From Campylobacteraceae bacterium (GTDB taxonomy: Bacteria > Campylobacterota > Campylobacteria > Campylobacterales > Campylobacteraceae): 64,000 nt of DNA. The notes under the pieces were generated by a model, which searched no databases, was not told the origin of the DNA, and saw only the letters and a program-made list of their open reading frames with translations. Below are positions 44,153 through 52,345 of this stretch, piece by piece (position 1 is the stretch's first letter; the number at the start of each line of letters is the position of its first letter). The stretch lies in the NCBI GenBank assembly GCA_012519705.1, contig JAAYPR010000012.1, positions 42,705-106,704 on the forward strand. The letters are read 5' to 3'. The position numbers and the translations under genes were made by a program.

Positions 44153-45001
44153 TTATTTGTGGACTAAAGTTCCTATGCCTGTATCTGTGAAAACTTCTAA
44201 AAGTATTGAGTGGGGGACTCTGCCGTCTATGATGTGAGCTCCATTTACACCGTTTTCTACACATTCTAAGCAAGCATCAACTTTTGGTATCATACCGCCA
44301 CTTATTGTGCCATCTGCTTTTAGTTCATCAATTTTTTCTTTATCTAGTCTGCCGATTAGCTTTCCTTCTTTGTCAAGAACACCTTTTATGTCTGTCAGAA
44401 AGATTACCTTGTCAGCTTTTAAGTGCTTTGCAACGCTACTTGCACAAAGGTCGGCGTTGATGTTGTAGCTCTCTGACTCATCACCAACCCCAATCGGAGC
44501 GATAATAGGGACAAATCCACCATCTAAGATGTAGTTAAGCATATTTGCATTGACATTTGTTATCTCTCCAACAAAACCGTATTTGTCAAAATCAAGCGGT
44601 TTTGCGTGGATAAGATGAGCATCTTTTCCACTAAGTCCGATGGCTTTTGCTCCAGTGTCGTTTAGTAAGGCGGTAATTTCTTTGTTTATAAGCCCACTTA
44701 AAACCATCTCAACGATGTCGATAGTCTCTTTTGTAGTGACTCTTAAACCGTCTCTAAACTCGCTTTGGATGTTGAGTTGGTTTAAATAATGGCTGATTTT
44801 ATTCCCGCCACCGTGAACTACTACAACTTTTATCCCAACCATGCTCATCAAAACTATATCTTTTGCAAAGTCTAACTTTAGCTGTTCTGAAGTTTGGGCT
44901 GAACCGCCGTATTTAACAACAAAAATTTTATCTTGAAATTTTCTTATGTAAGGTAGAGCTGAGATGATAATCTCAGCTGTTCTTGATCTTCTTTGCATCA
45001 T
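44153..45001 (-). CDS. argB: Acetylglutamate kinase
   Basis: This is a protein of 282 residues. It has Val-Val-Lys-Tyr-Gly-Gly-Ser-Ala, Val-Val-Val-His-Gly-Gly-Gly-Asn-Lys-Ile and Asn-Ile-Asn-Ala-Asp-Leu-Cys-Ala-Ser. It carries out the second step of arginine synthesis. The start overlaps the stop of the YdhR-like gene by 4 bases. Confidence 0.97.
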   Translation of the reverse strand: MMQRRSRTAEIIISALPYIRKFQDKIFVVKYGGSAQTSEQLKLDFAKDIVLMSMVGIKVVVVHGGGNKISHYLNQLNIQSEFRDGLRVTTKETIDIVEMVLSGLINKEITALLNDTGAKAIGLSGKDAHLIHAKPLDFDKYGFVGEITNVNANMLNYILDGGFVPIIAPIGVGDESESYNINADLCASSVAKHLKADKVIFLTDIKGVLDKEGKLIGRLDKEKIDELKADGTISGGMIPKVDACLECVENGVNGAHIIDGRVPHSILLEVFTDTGIGTLVHK

Positions 45002-45306
45002 TTTTGAAACTTAAAATTTGTAACTTGACTTAAGTCGTCGTTTACATCAAAAATTTCAACTACGAAGTCTTTCCCGATGCCAAATTTCTCAATTCTTTCT
45101 TTGTGCATTTTGATATAAACCTCAGCATTCTCTCTTGTGTCAAACGCATAAACACCGCCTGCGATGCCTTTTTCTTCGTTTTCAGTCCAAATTTTCCATA
45201 AAAACCCAGGCTCATCATTTATAGACTTAGCTAGATCTAAAGACTCTTTATACATCTCTTTGCCGTAGCCACCCGTGTAGTCAAAATGTACTTGTAAAAT
45301 AACCAT
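44998..45306 (-). CDS. YdhR-like putative monooxygenase
   Basis: This is a protein of 102 residues with the dimeric alpha/beta-barrel form. It begins Val-Ile-Leu-Gln-Val-His-Phe-Asp-Tyr and has Glu-Pro-Gly-Phe-Leu-Trp-Lys-Ile-Trp-Thr-Glu-Asn and Gly-Gly-Val-Tyr-Ala-Phe-Asp-Thr, the pattern of YdhR family proteins. These are proposed monooxygenases for aromatic compounds, but the physiological role is not settled. It overlaps argB by 4 bases. Confidence 0.85.
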   Translation of the reverse strand: MVILQVHFDYTGGYGKEMYKESLDLAKSINDEPGFLWKIWTENEEKGIAGGVYAFDTRENAEVYIKMHKERIEKFGIGKDFVVEIFDVNDDLSQVTNFKFQK

Positions 45307-45355
45307 ATTTTTATCCTTTTTATTGTCAAAATTAACTACTTATACTAGCATAAAT

Positions 45356-46285
45356 TTACTTTATATATTTTGAAATTTTATCTATAAATTTGGGGCTTAG
45401 AGTGGTGGTTTGCTCTATGATGGATAAACTAAGACCAAAATCTTTGATTTTTACGTAGTCTTTCATGGTGATTAAAAGTGAAGTGGCGTTGTGTTTTTTT
45501 ATAATTTCTTCAAGCTCATCTTTTGTGAAGCTATAGTGATCTGGGAAAAACTCGGTCGCAACGCATTTTTTAAAATGCTCTTTTAGCCTAGCTGGGTTTG
45601 CTATGGCTGTAACTAAAACCATTCGCTTGGTTTCGTTTTTTATAAAAGATGTTTTAGTTATGTCACTAGGGCTTGGGATGAAATTTGCAAATTTATAGAA
45701 AAATAGCGGGTATCTATACGCCCCACTTGGAAGAGTGAAGTTAAAATGTGGTTTTATCTCGGGCTTTAAAACTATGTCAAATTTCTTTATGCTGAATTTA
45801 GAAAACCCATCATCTAGGATGATTAATTCCGCCCCTAAGCTTTTAGCCTCATTTATAGCAATTACTCTATCTTCGCTAACTATAACGTTTGCTCCCATTA
45901 AAGCATACTCCATAGCTTCATCACCGCTTGTTTTGGTGTCTACTAAAATTTCACCATTAAGAGCTACTTTTATCATCCCTTTGGACTCTCTTTTATACCC
46001 ACGAAGCACGATAAAAACTTTTTTGTTTTGGCTAAAGTGTTGGTACAAAGCCTTTGTTAAAGGGGTTTTCCCACTTCCGCCAACGACTAAATTTCCAACG
46101 CTTATGACGCTAATGCCTAAATCTTTTGGCTTTGCAAAAAGCTTTTTTAAAGTTACGATAAAGGCATAAATTAGACTCAAAGGAGATAAAAAGTAAGCTA
46201 GAAATTTATCTCCTAAATTTGGCGAGTAGAAGTATCTTTGCACAAAAGAGTGAAACTTTTTACTAGACATAGATTTTTTAGACAT
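45356..46285 (-). CDS. lpxK: Tetraacyldisaccharide 4'-kinase
   Basis: The protein is about 309 residues from the ATG at 46285. A TTG at 46297 or an ATG at 46270 are alternatives, none with a clear ribosome binding site. The P-loop is Gly-Asn-Leu-Val-Val-Gly-Gly-Ser-Gly-Lys-Thr-Pro, followed by Leu-Arg-Gly-Tyr and Ile-Ile-Leu-Asp-Asp-Gly-Phe. LpxK phosphorylates the lipid A disaccharide at the inner membrane. It overlaps the end of the aminotransferase-like gene upstream. Confidence 0.94.
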   Translation of the reverse strand: MSKKSMSSKKFHSFVQRYFYSPNLGDKFLAYFLSPLSLIYAFIVTLKKLFAKPKDLGISVISVGNLVVGGSGKTPLTKALYQHFSQNKKVFIVLRGYKRESKGMIKVALNGEILVDTKTSGDEAMEYALMGANVIVSEDRVIAINEAKSLGAELIILDDGFSKFSIKKFDIVLKPEIKPHFNFTLPSGAYRYPLFFYKFANFIPSPSDITKTSFIKNETKRMVLVTAIANPARLKEHFKKCVATEFFPDHYSFTKDELEEIIKKHNATSLLITMKDYVKIKDFGLSLSIIEQTTTLSPKFIDKISKYIK

Positions 46286-47411
46286 GGTTTTTGGCAACTT
46301 GCTTTACTTTTTCACACACGTAGTAAACTTCTTCATCGCTTAAGTCCGCATATATCGGAAGAGAAAGAACTTGCTGATAGGTTTTTAGAGCAACTGGGAA
46401 GTCGTTTACTTTAAAGTCATACTTTTGTTTATAGTATGTAAGCAAGTGAAGTGGGATATAGTGAAGCGAAACGCTAACACCAAGCTCTTTTAGTTTTTTG
46501 GCGAAGTTGTCTCTGTTTCTGTCTATTTTAACGATATACTGAGTGTAGATGTGGTCTTTATTTTTAGCAGGGATTGTCACGTGTGGGCAGTCTGCTAACT
46601 CTTTATCATAAATTTTGGCTATCTCTTTTCTTCTTTTTATAAAATCAGCTGTTTTTCCAAACTGAGACTTGGCAAATGCCGCACAAATGCCACTTAGGTT
46701 ATATCTCTGACCGATATCTACAACGTCATAGATATAGTCCAAACTTCCATCTTTTGATTTGCTTGAGACTATCGCGTGACTTCTTATAAGTTTTGCACGA
46801 TGTGCCGTCTCGTCGTCGTTTGTAGTAAAAAATCCAGCTGTTGCGATAGTGTTTTCAAACTGAGGGTTTATCTGAAAGCAAGAGATAAAAGAGTCGTCAT
46901 GAGAGCCTATTTTTTGGTTTTTATAAGTAGCTCCCATCGCTCTACTTGCGTCATCTATGATTTTTATATCATATCTTTTTGCGATATCATAAATTTCATC
47001 CATTTTAGCACTTACGCCTGCGATATGAGTTATGAAAGCGGCTTTTAGTTTTTTGTGATTATGCTTTTTTAGGGCATCTTCGAGCTTATTTGGGTCGATG
47101 TTAAAGTCATGCTCGTCGATATCCACAGGGATCGGCTCAGCGTCAAAGTGGCGGATAACCTCCGCTACACTTGGAAATGAGTTGACCGAGCAGATTATCT
47201 TATCAGCTCTTTTTATATCCATAGCACAAAGGGCTAGGTGCTGTGCTGATGTGCCATTATCTGTAACGATAGCATATTTTTTGTTAAAAAACCTAACGAT
47301 ATCTTCTTCAAATTCTCTTGCTGGCTCATAGCTAAAGTCTTCTAAAGTTCTGTTTACAAGACTTTTATCCTCATCAGTTATGTTTGATCTAAAAAATGGA
47401 ATATTTTTCAT
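46278..47411 (-). CDS. DegT/DnrJ/EryC1/StrS-family protein lacking the PLP lysine
   Basis: This is a protein of 377 residues with full family length. The fold signs are present: Thr-Asp-Asn-Gly-Thr-Ser-Ala-Gln-His-Leu-Ala, Ile-Ile-Asp-Asp-Ala-Ser-Arg-Ala-Met-Gly-Ala, and Asn-Leu-Ser-Gly-Ile-Cys-Ala-Ala-Phe-Ala. The segment that should carry the PLP lysine reads Ser-Cys-Phe-Gln-Ile-Asn-Pro-Gln (177-184), with no Lys between 167 and 207. Loss of this Lys is known in the PMP dehydratase ColD (His) and in non-enzymatic relatives. The family acts on nucleotide sugars. It sits between nadE and lpxK, 21 bases after nadE. Confidence 0.85.
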   Translation of the reverse strand: MKNIPFFRSNITDEDKSLVNRTLEDFSYEPAREFEEDIVRFFNKKYAIVTDNGTSAQHLALCAMDIKRADKIICSVNSFPSVAEVIRHFDAEPIPVDIDEHDFNIDPNKLEDALKKHNHKKLKAAFITHIAGVSAKMDEIYDIAKRYDIKIIDDASRAMGATYKNQKIGSHDDSFISCFQINPQFENTIATAGFFTTNDDETAHRAKLIRSHAIVSSKSKDGSLDYIYDVVDIGQRYNLSGICAAFAKSQFGKTADFIKRRKEIAKIYDKELADCPHVTIPAKNKDHIYTQYIVKIDRNRDNFAKKLKELGVSVSLHYIPLHLLTYYKQKYDFKVNDFPVALKTYQQVLSLPIYADLSDEEVYYVCEKVKQVAKNHV

Positions 47412-47432
47412 ACTTTGCCCTCTCTTTACTTG

Positions 47433-48185
47433 CTATAGTTTTAAACTCTTGCTTCTGATTTGTGCGATTTCTGGCATTTTTAGTTTAAAAGCGTTGTTTC
47501 TAACTCTTTTTTCTATAAACTCTACGATATTTTTATCTTGCTTTGTTTTTAACTCATCAAAGCTTACGCCACCGTCATAGTACTCTTTTAAAACAGCGTC
47601 AAGCTCCTCATAACTATATCCTAAATCGCTCTCATCACTTTGACCTTCAAAAAGCTCTGCACTTGGACTTTTTGAGATTATTTTTTCATCTATATTTAGG
47701 TGTTTTGCAAACTTAAAAATCTCAGTTTTAAAAATTTCACCTATTGGGTTAAAAGCACATGCCGAGTCACCGTAAATGGTGCTATACCCAAGAAGTCTCT
47801 CGCTTAAATTTGATGTCCCAACCACAACAGCGTCAAACTCTTCTGACAGGTCATAAAGAGTTACCATCCTAAACCTAGCCATTAAATTTCCACGTCTGTG
47901 GTTGCTTAAGTTTTGGTTTGGATAAGCATCAAGAAGTGGTTTTATAGAGACTATTTCATGAGTTAGGTTGAATTTCAAAGCGTGGCTTAAGGCATCATCT
48001 AAGTTTGCGTCTTTAACTGCTGGCATGATGATAGCGTAAGTTTTAGCCACTTCACTACAAAGTGCGGTAACTACAGCTGAGTCAAGCCCGCCACTTAAAC
48101 CAACGATGAAATTTCTTTTACCAGTTTTTTTTAAGTTTTCTTCCAAAAACTCTAGTAAATCACGCTCTAAATTCTCAAAAATCAT
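47433..48185 (-). CDS. nadE: NAD(+) synthetase, ammonia-dependent
   Basis: This is a protein of 250 residues. The PP-loop is Gly-Leu-Ser-Gly-Gly-Leu-Asp-Ser-Ala-Val-Val, followed by Gly-Thr-Ser-Asn-Leu-Ser-Glu-Arg-Leu-Leu-Gly-Tyr and Lys-Ser-Pro-Ser-Ala-Glu-Leu. No glutaminase domain is present. It amidates deamido-NAD. It is the first gene of the minus-strand group that runs to kdsB. Confidence 0.96.
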   Translation of the reverse strand: MIFENLERDLLEFLEENLKKTGKRNFIVGLSGGLDSAVVTALCSEVAKTYAIIMPAVKDANLDDALSHALKFNLTHEIVSIKPLLDAYPNQNLSNHRRGNLMARFRMVTLYDLSEEFDAVVVGTSNLSERLLGYSTIYGDSACAFNPIGEIFKTEIFKFAKHLNIDEKIISKSPSAELFEGQSDESDLGYSYEELDAVLKEYYDGGVSFDELKTKQDKNIVEFIEKRVRNNAFKLKMPEIAQIRSKSLKL

Positions 48186-48291
48186 ATCTAACCTAAATCA
48201 AAAATAAAATCTTTTCATTTTAACATTTATTTAATAAAACTATACTTTAAGTAGTTATGATTTGGGATTTACAGATGAAAGGAAGAAGAAA

Positions 48292-48894
48292 ATGAGAATT
48301 TTAAGAAAAGAGTTTGGAAGAGCGGTTACGAATTGTTATATCTTAGATAGCGGAGATGAACAAATCGTCATAGACCCAGGCGAGGGAGCAAGTGAGTGGA
48401 TTGTAAAAAACACTACAAATTTAAAAGCGGTTTTTAACACTCACGGGCACTATGACCATGTGTTTGATAACTATAAATTTAACGAACTTGGCGTTAAAAT
48501 TTACATCCACGAAAGTGATGCTTTTTTGCTAGATAAAAACTTGGCTGTGATGTTAAAAGAGGGCTCAAAAGCTGATGTTTTGGCAAAAGACGGCGATGAG
48601 TTTAAAGTGGGGAAATTTAGAGTTAAGTTTCATCACTTCCCAGGGCATACTCCGGGGTGCTGTATGCTAGAGGTAAAATGCGGGGATGAAAAAGCGATGT
48701 TTAGCGGGGACTTTTTGTTTAAAGATACTATCGGTAGGTTTGATTTCCCATATTCAAATGCTAATGATATGAGAGCTAGCCTTTTAAAAGTAGCTAAGTT
48801 TAAGGATGAGATAAAAGTTTACCCAGGGCACGGTGGAAGTACAACTTTGCAAACCGAACTTAAAAATATAGAGTATTATTTGGGGTGGTTTTAG
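48292..48894 (+). CDS. MBL-fold metallo-hydrolase (glyoxalase II-like)
   Basis: The protein is 200 residues from the ATG at 48292, chosen because aaaggaag lies upstream. The zinc motif is Asn-Thr-His-Gly-His-Tyr-Asp-His, with a further His in Phe-Pro-Gly-His-Thr-Pro-Gly, an Asp in Phe-Ser-Gly-Asp, and a last His in Tyr-Pro-Gly-His-Gly-Gly. This matches the hydrolase known to sit beside nadE in Campylobacter. The substrate is unknown. Confidence 0.9.
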   Translation: MRILRKEFGRAVTNCYILDSGDEQIVIDPGEGASEWIVKNTTNLKAVFNTHGHYDHVFDNYKFNELGVKIYIHESDAFLLDKNLAVMLKEGSKADVLAKDGDEFKVGKFRVKFHHFPGHTPGCCMLEVKCGDEKAMFSGDFLFKDTIGRFDFPYSNANDMRASLLKVAKFKDEIKVYPGHGGSTTLQTELKNIEYYLGWF

Positions 48895-48913
48895 ATCTAA
48901 TAATGGAGTTATT

Positions 48914-50809
48914 ATGAAAGAAAATTATGAAAAAAATATCAAAAGCAAAATAGAGGAAATTTTTAAAGTTGAAGATATTACAGTAAGACTAATTCCTATA
49001 TATTGCTCTGAAAATTTAGATTATTATGGTCTTTTTATTTGTGGAAATAACGATGTTGTTAGATTAGGTATTGACGATTTCGGGCTTATGCTCAATATTA
49101 TTAGGAAATTAAAATTTGATAATATTAGAGAGGTATTATTTGAAAATTTTACATTTCAGACTGACATAGTTCTAAACAATATGGCAGAAGTTTTAAAGGT
49201 AACATTTATTAAATGTAAATTTGATACTGCTATTATAAAAAACATAAAAGGATTTAAATTATATAATTGTTTTGAATTTAAAAAATGTTATTTTTTAAAA
49301 AAGATAAAATTTAATAAACAAATTTTTAAAGAAAATATTATTTTTAAAGATTGCTTTTTTAAATCTAGCTGTTTTATCACATCCAATATTTTTGAAAAAT
49401 TTACAGATATTTCTGGTAATATGTTTGAGAATAGGACATTTTTATGCTATAACGAATTTGGATATGTAGTAGATTTTTCTAAAAATGTTTTTTTAAAAAA
49501 TGTATATTTTAACAACTCTAAATTTTTGAATTACGTTAGGTTTAATGGTTGTAATTTTGAGCAGGATATTGCGTTTAATTCAGTAGAATTCGATGAGGAA
49601 ATTCATTTTAAAAATTTTATTTTCAATAAAAATATTGATTTTTCAAATACTAAATTCAAGGGTGATGCTTATTTTAACAACTCTGTTTTTAAAGATTTTG
49701 CTAATTTTCAAGAAAGTCAATTTGATAAGGTAGCAAATTTTTTTGGTGTAACTTTTAAGAATATTATGAATTTTTCAAGTGCTTATTTTAAAGATTTTAA
49801 TAAGGCAATTTTTATCAACTTAAATATTGACGAGATAAATAAATATGTTATAAAAAATTGTAATGAAAATTTATGCAAAGTATCTGATAATAAGATAATT
49901 GATATAAATACTTTTAGAGATTCTTTTAGGGCTATAAAACACTCTTTAATGAGTGTAAATAACACTTTAGAAGCAAGTAAATTTCATAAACTAGAACTTT
50001 ATGCAAAAGAGATAGAGTTAGAATATTTGCAAGAAATAAAAAAGAATAATGCTAAAAAAGAGAAGCAAAAATCAGCGGATAATGAAGAAAAAGCAAAAAA
50101 GATAACGTTTAAGGAAATCGTTGATAGATATATTTTAAGCATATACAGAAAAACTAGCGAGCATCATACAAATTTTATAAAAATACTAAATTTTACGGTT
50201 TTTATGATAGCGATGTTTGGTGCAGTTGCTTTTTTAGTAGATTTAAGCTTTAAGCACATTGATTTAAGTAAATTTTATAATTTTACATATTTTGAAATAT
50301 TAATTGTGCTTTTCATAATGTTTTATTCAGTTATGATACTGCTTGGATTGGTATGGCTATTTAGATATAGATTAATAATAATTTTGTCTTATATAGGAAC
50401 TTTTTTAATGCTCGTAATAACCCCAGCTTCAATAGTTCCTTTTTTCAATCTAGGTTCTATAGACAGTCATAAATTTACAAATGAGTATTTAGATAGAAAT
50501 TTGATGAAAGATGAATTTAGCGAACTATCAATTAAATTTTTGGATAAAAATAGCACAAATTTAGCTGATAAACTAGCTACGAAAAAGCTGTTTATAGAAA
50601 ATACTAAAATGTTTATGGACTATAACTATACTGAAGAGTTGTCTATTTTGGCGACTAAAGAGTTAGAAAACATAAAAACCGCTATAAAAAAAGATGAGAT
50701 AAGAAACGACACTATGAAAAGTCTAAATTTTATCTATATGATAGTTTTAGGGCTTTGTTTGTATTCGCTTCAAAAAACAGCTAGAAGAAACTCCATAGTT
50801 TTGGGGTAG
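48914..50809 (+). CDS. Pentapeptide-like repeat protein with C-terminal membrane domain
   Basis: This is a protein of 631 residues with a very AT-rich gene. Residues about 110-300 hold repeats built on Phe every fifth position (for example Phe-Asn-Asn-Ser-Lys-Phe, Phe-Lys-Asp-Phe-Ala-Asn-Phe), the pattern of atypical pentapeptide repeats forming a right-handed helix. A Lys/Glu-rich linker (about 370-400) leads to membrane helices near 427-445, 465-490 and 493-515 and one near 608-625. Such proteins are often found in Campylobacter; no function is established. It could be a membrane-anchored binding or scaffold protein. Confidence 0.75.
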   Translation: MKENYEKNIKSKIEEIFKVEDITVRLIPIYCSENLDYYGLFICGNNDVVRLGIDDFGLMLNIIRKLKFDNIREVLFENFTFQTDIVLNNMAEVLKVTFIKCKFDTAIIKNIKGFKLYNCFEFKKCYFLKKIKFNKQIFKENIIFKDCFFKSSCFITSNIFEKFTDISGNMFENRTFLCYNEFGYVVDFSKNVFLKNVYFNNSKFLNYVRFNGCNFEQDIAFNSVEFDEEIHFKNFIFNKNIDFSNTKFKGDAYFNNSVFKDFANFQESQFDKVANFFGVTFKNIMNFSSAYFKDFNKAIFINLNIDEINKYVIKNCNENLCKVSDNKIIDINTFRDSFRAIKHSLMSVNNTLEASKFHKLELYAKEIELEYLQEIKKNNAKKEKQKSADNEEKAKKITFKEIVDRYILSIYRKTSEHHTNFIKILNFTVFMIAMFGAVAFLVDLSFKHIDLSKFYNFTYFEILIVLFIMFYSVMILLGLVWLFRYRLIIILSYIGTFLMLVITPASIVPFFNLGSIDSHKFTNEYLDRNLMKDEFSELSIKFLDKNSTNLADKLATKKLFIENTKMFMDYNYTEELSILATKELENIKTAIKKDEIRNDTMKSLNFIYMIVLGLCLYSLQKTARRNSIVLG

Positions 50810-50936
50810 GTTTATAAGCTGTTCATTTAGCACTTTTTATCGCAATGGTGAAGTTGGTAGATGTATTATTAGGGGTTTATAAAACTAAATTTATAAATGA
50901 AATTTTAAAACATAAATTACCAAAACTACCAGAGTC

Positions 50937-51166
50937 GTCATTGCGAGCTTGCGTTAGCAAGCGTGGCAATCCATCGAATAAAATTATAGGGAATTTATAA
51001 GATTTCTACTCAAATAAATTTTAGCTATAAATTTATAAAAAGAAAAGCATTAAATTTAACTAAAATTTTAATTCTAAATGTAACAAAAAAATACCTTAAA
51101 TTTAATTAATGCTTTATTCAAATGGATTGCCACGATTTTTCGTTTCACTCAAAATCTCGCAATGAC
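50937..51166. repeat. Dispersed inverted-repeat element (about 230 bp)
   Basis: The ends are gtcattgcgag and ctcgcaatgac. Its left flank (taccaaaactaccagagtcg) and right flank (atgttattataagaaattta) match the flanks of the 12.2-12.6 kb elements, so a longer unit has been copied. It lies in the 585-base gap after the pentapeptide gene. Confidence 0.85.
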
Positions 51167-51220
51167 GAGATTGGTAGATATGTTATTATAAGAAATTTAT
51201 AAAATGAGCATTAGACCAAA

Positions 51221-51300
51221 ATTTAAAAAAATCGAATTCGCTAAATTTCACTCTAAAATTTCAAAAACTGGATTGCTTCAGCCTACGGCTTCGCAATGAC
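51221..51300. repeat. Half element of the dispersed repeat
   Basis: Only the right half is present: the core (aatttcaaaaactggattgc) and the inverted end (ggcttcgcaatgac). The core is closest to the element at 1785-1914. Confidence 0.7.
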
Positions 51301-51394
51301 CGCTGTAGAGTGAATTACTTTGTAGATTTACTTCTGAAAAATTACGTTACAGCTCATGTCTTCTTATTTTTTTAATGACAATATAAAGCAAAAT

Positions 51395-52288
51395 CTAAAC
51401 CCCAAGCCTAACATAAACTCTTTTTGGTGCTGGGTAGCCTTCAACTGTTTTAGAGCTATCATTTGGGTCTAGGAAGTCGTTTAAACTCTCGCCATCTATC
51501 CACTCTGTTTTTCTCTGCTCGCTAAAGTCAGTTTCTTTTGTGGCTAGAACAACAAAATCTTTAAATTTAGCCTTTTCACACCAGTTTTGAAGTGCGGTTA
51601 TAGTTGGGACAAAGTAGACATTACTCATCTTAGAGTAACGCTCTTTTGGCACTAGAGCGAAGTCGCCATCTAGGTCGATATACATCGTATCTAGGAAAAC
51701 TTCACCACCTTTATTTAGCGAAACTTTCAAATCTTTTAGCATTTTTACAGGGTCGCTTCTGTGATAAATCACCCCTAAACAAAACAAAGTGTCAAATTTA
51801 TGCTCATAAAATGGCAGATGTTCCACTCCTAAAAGCTCAAATTTAATCTCACTTTTTATAAATTTATCTATAAACATAAACTGCAAATATGTGCGGATAG
51901 ATGGGTCAAAGCCAACTAGCTTTTTAGCTCCCATTTCAAGCATTCTAAAAAGATAGTAGCCGTTGTTACAGCCGATGTCGGCGACGATTTTGCCATCTAA
52001 GCTTAGGTGTGGTTTTAAGATGTTAAATTTGATAAAACTCTGCCACTCGCTATCTATAAAGGTATCAAAAACCTTAAATGGTCCTTTTCGCCAAGGTTTT
52101 AGCATTTTGGCAGTGCCAAAAATTTCGGCTTGAAACTCGGGTGAAATTTTAGAATTTACACTTACAATATCATCAAATTTAGCCTCAGCCTCCACATCAT
52201 CAAGGCTTTGAATTTGCTCCAACAAAGGCTTATAAATTTTAAATTCTAGTTCATTTAGTTTTGCTTTTCTAACGCTATTTAAATCCAT
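51395..52288 (-). CDS. cmoB: tRNA U34 carboxymethyltransferase CmoB
   Basis: This is a protein of 297 residues. It has Trp-Arg-Lys-Gly-Pro-Phe, Glu-Trp-Gln-Ser-Phe-Ile-Lys-Phe, Val-Ala-Asp-Ile-Gly-Cys-Asn-Asn-Gly-Tyr-Tyr and Gly-Val-Ile-Tyr-His-Arg-Ser-Asp-Pro, the CmoB pattern. It uses the carboxy-SAM made by CmoA to complete cmo5U in wobble position 34. It stands alone, divergent from pepD, with a repeat island after it. Confidence 0.95.
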   Translation of the reverse strand: MDLNSVRKAKLNELEFKIYKPLLEQIQSLDDVEAEAKFDDIVSVNSKISPEFQAEIFGTAKMLKPWRKGPFKVFDTFIDSEWQSFIKFNILKPHLSLDGKIVADIGCNNGYYLFRMLEMGAKKLVGFDPSIRTYLQFMFIDKFIKSEIKFELLGVEHLPFYEHKFDTLFCLGVIYHRSDPVKMLKDLKVSLNKGGEVFLDTMYIDLDGDFALVPKERYSKMSNVYFVPTITALQNWCEKAKFKDFVVLATKETDFSEQRKTEWIDGESLNDFLDPNDSSKTVEGYPAPKRVYVRLGV

Positions 52289-52308
52289 AAATTATCCTAT
52301 TTTTTAGG

Positions 52309-52314
52309 TATAAT
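52309..52314 (+). promoter_or_regulatory. -10 box of pepD
   Basis: TATAAT lies 31 bases upstream of the ATG. The cmoB gene starts in the opposite direction 20 bases away. Confidence 0.5.
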
Positions 52315-52345
52315 TTTAGCCAATGCTAAATTTAAAGGAACTAAA

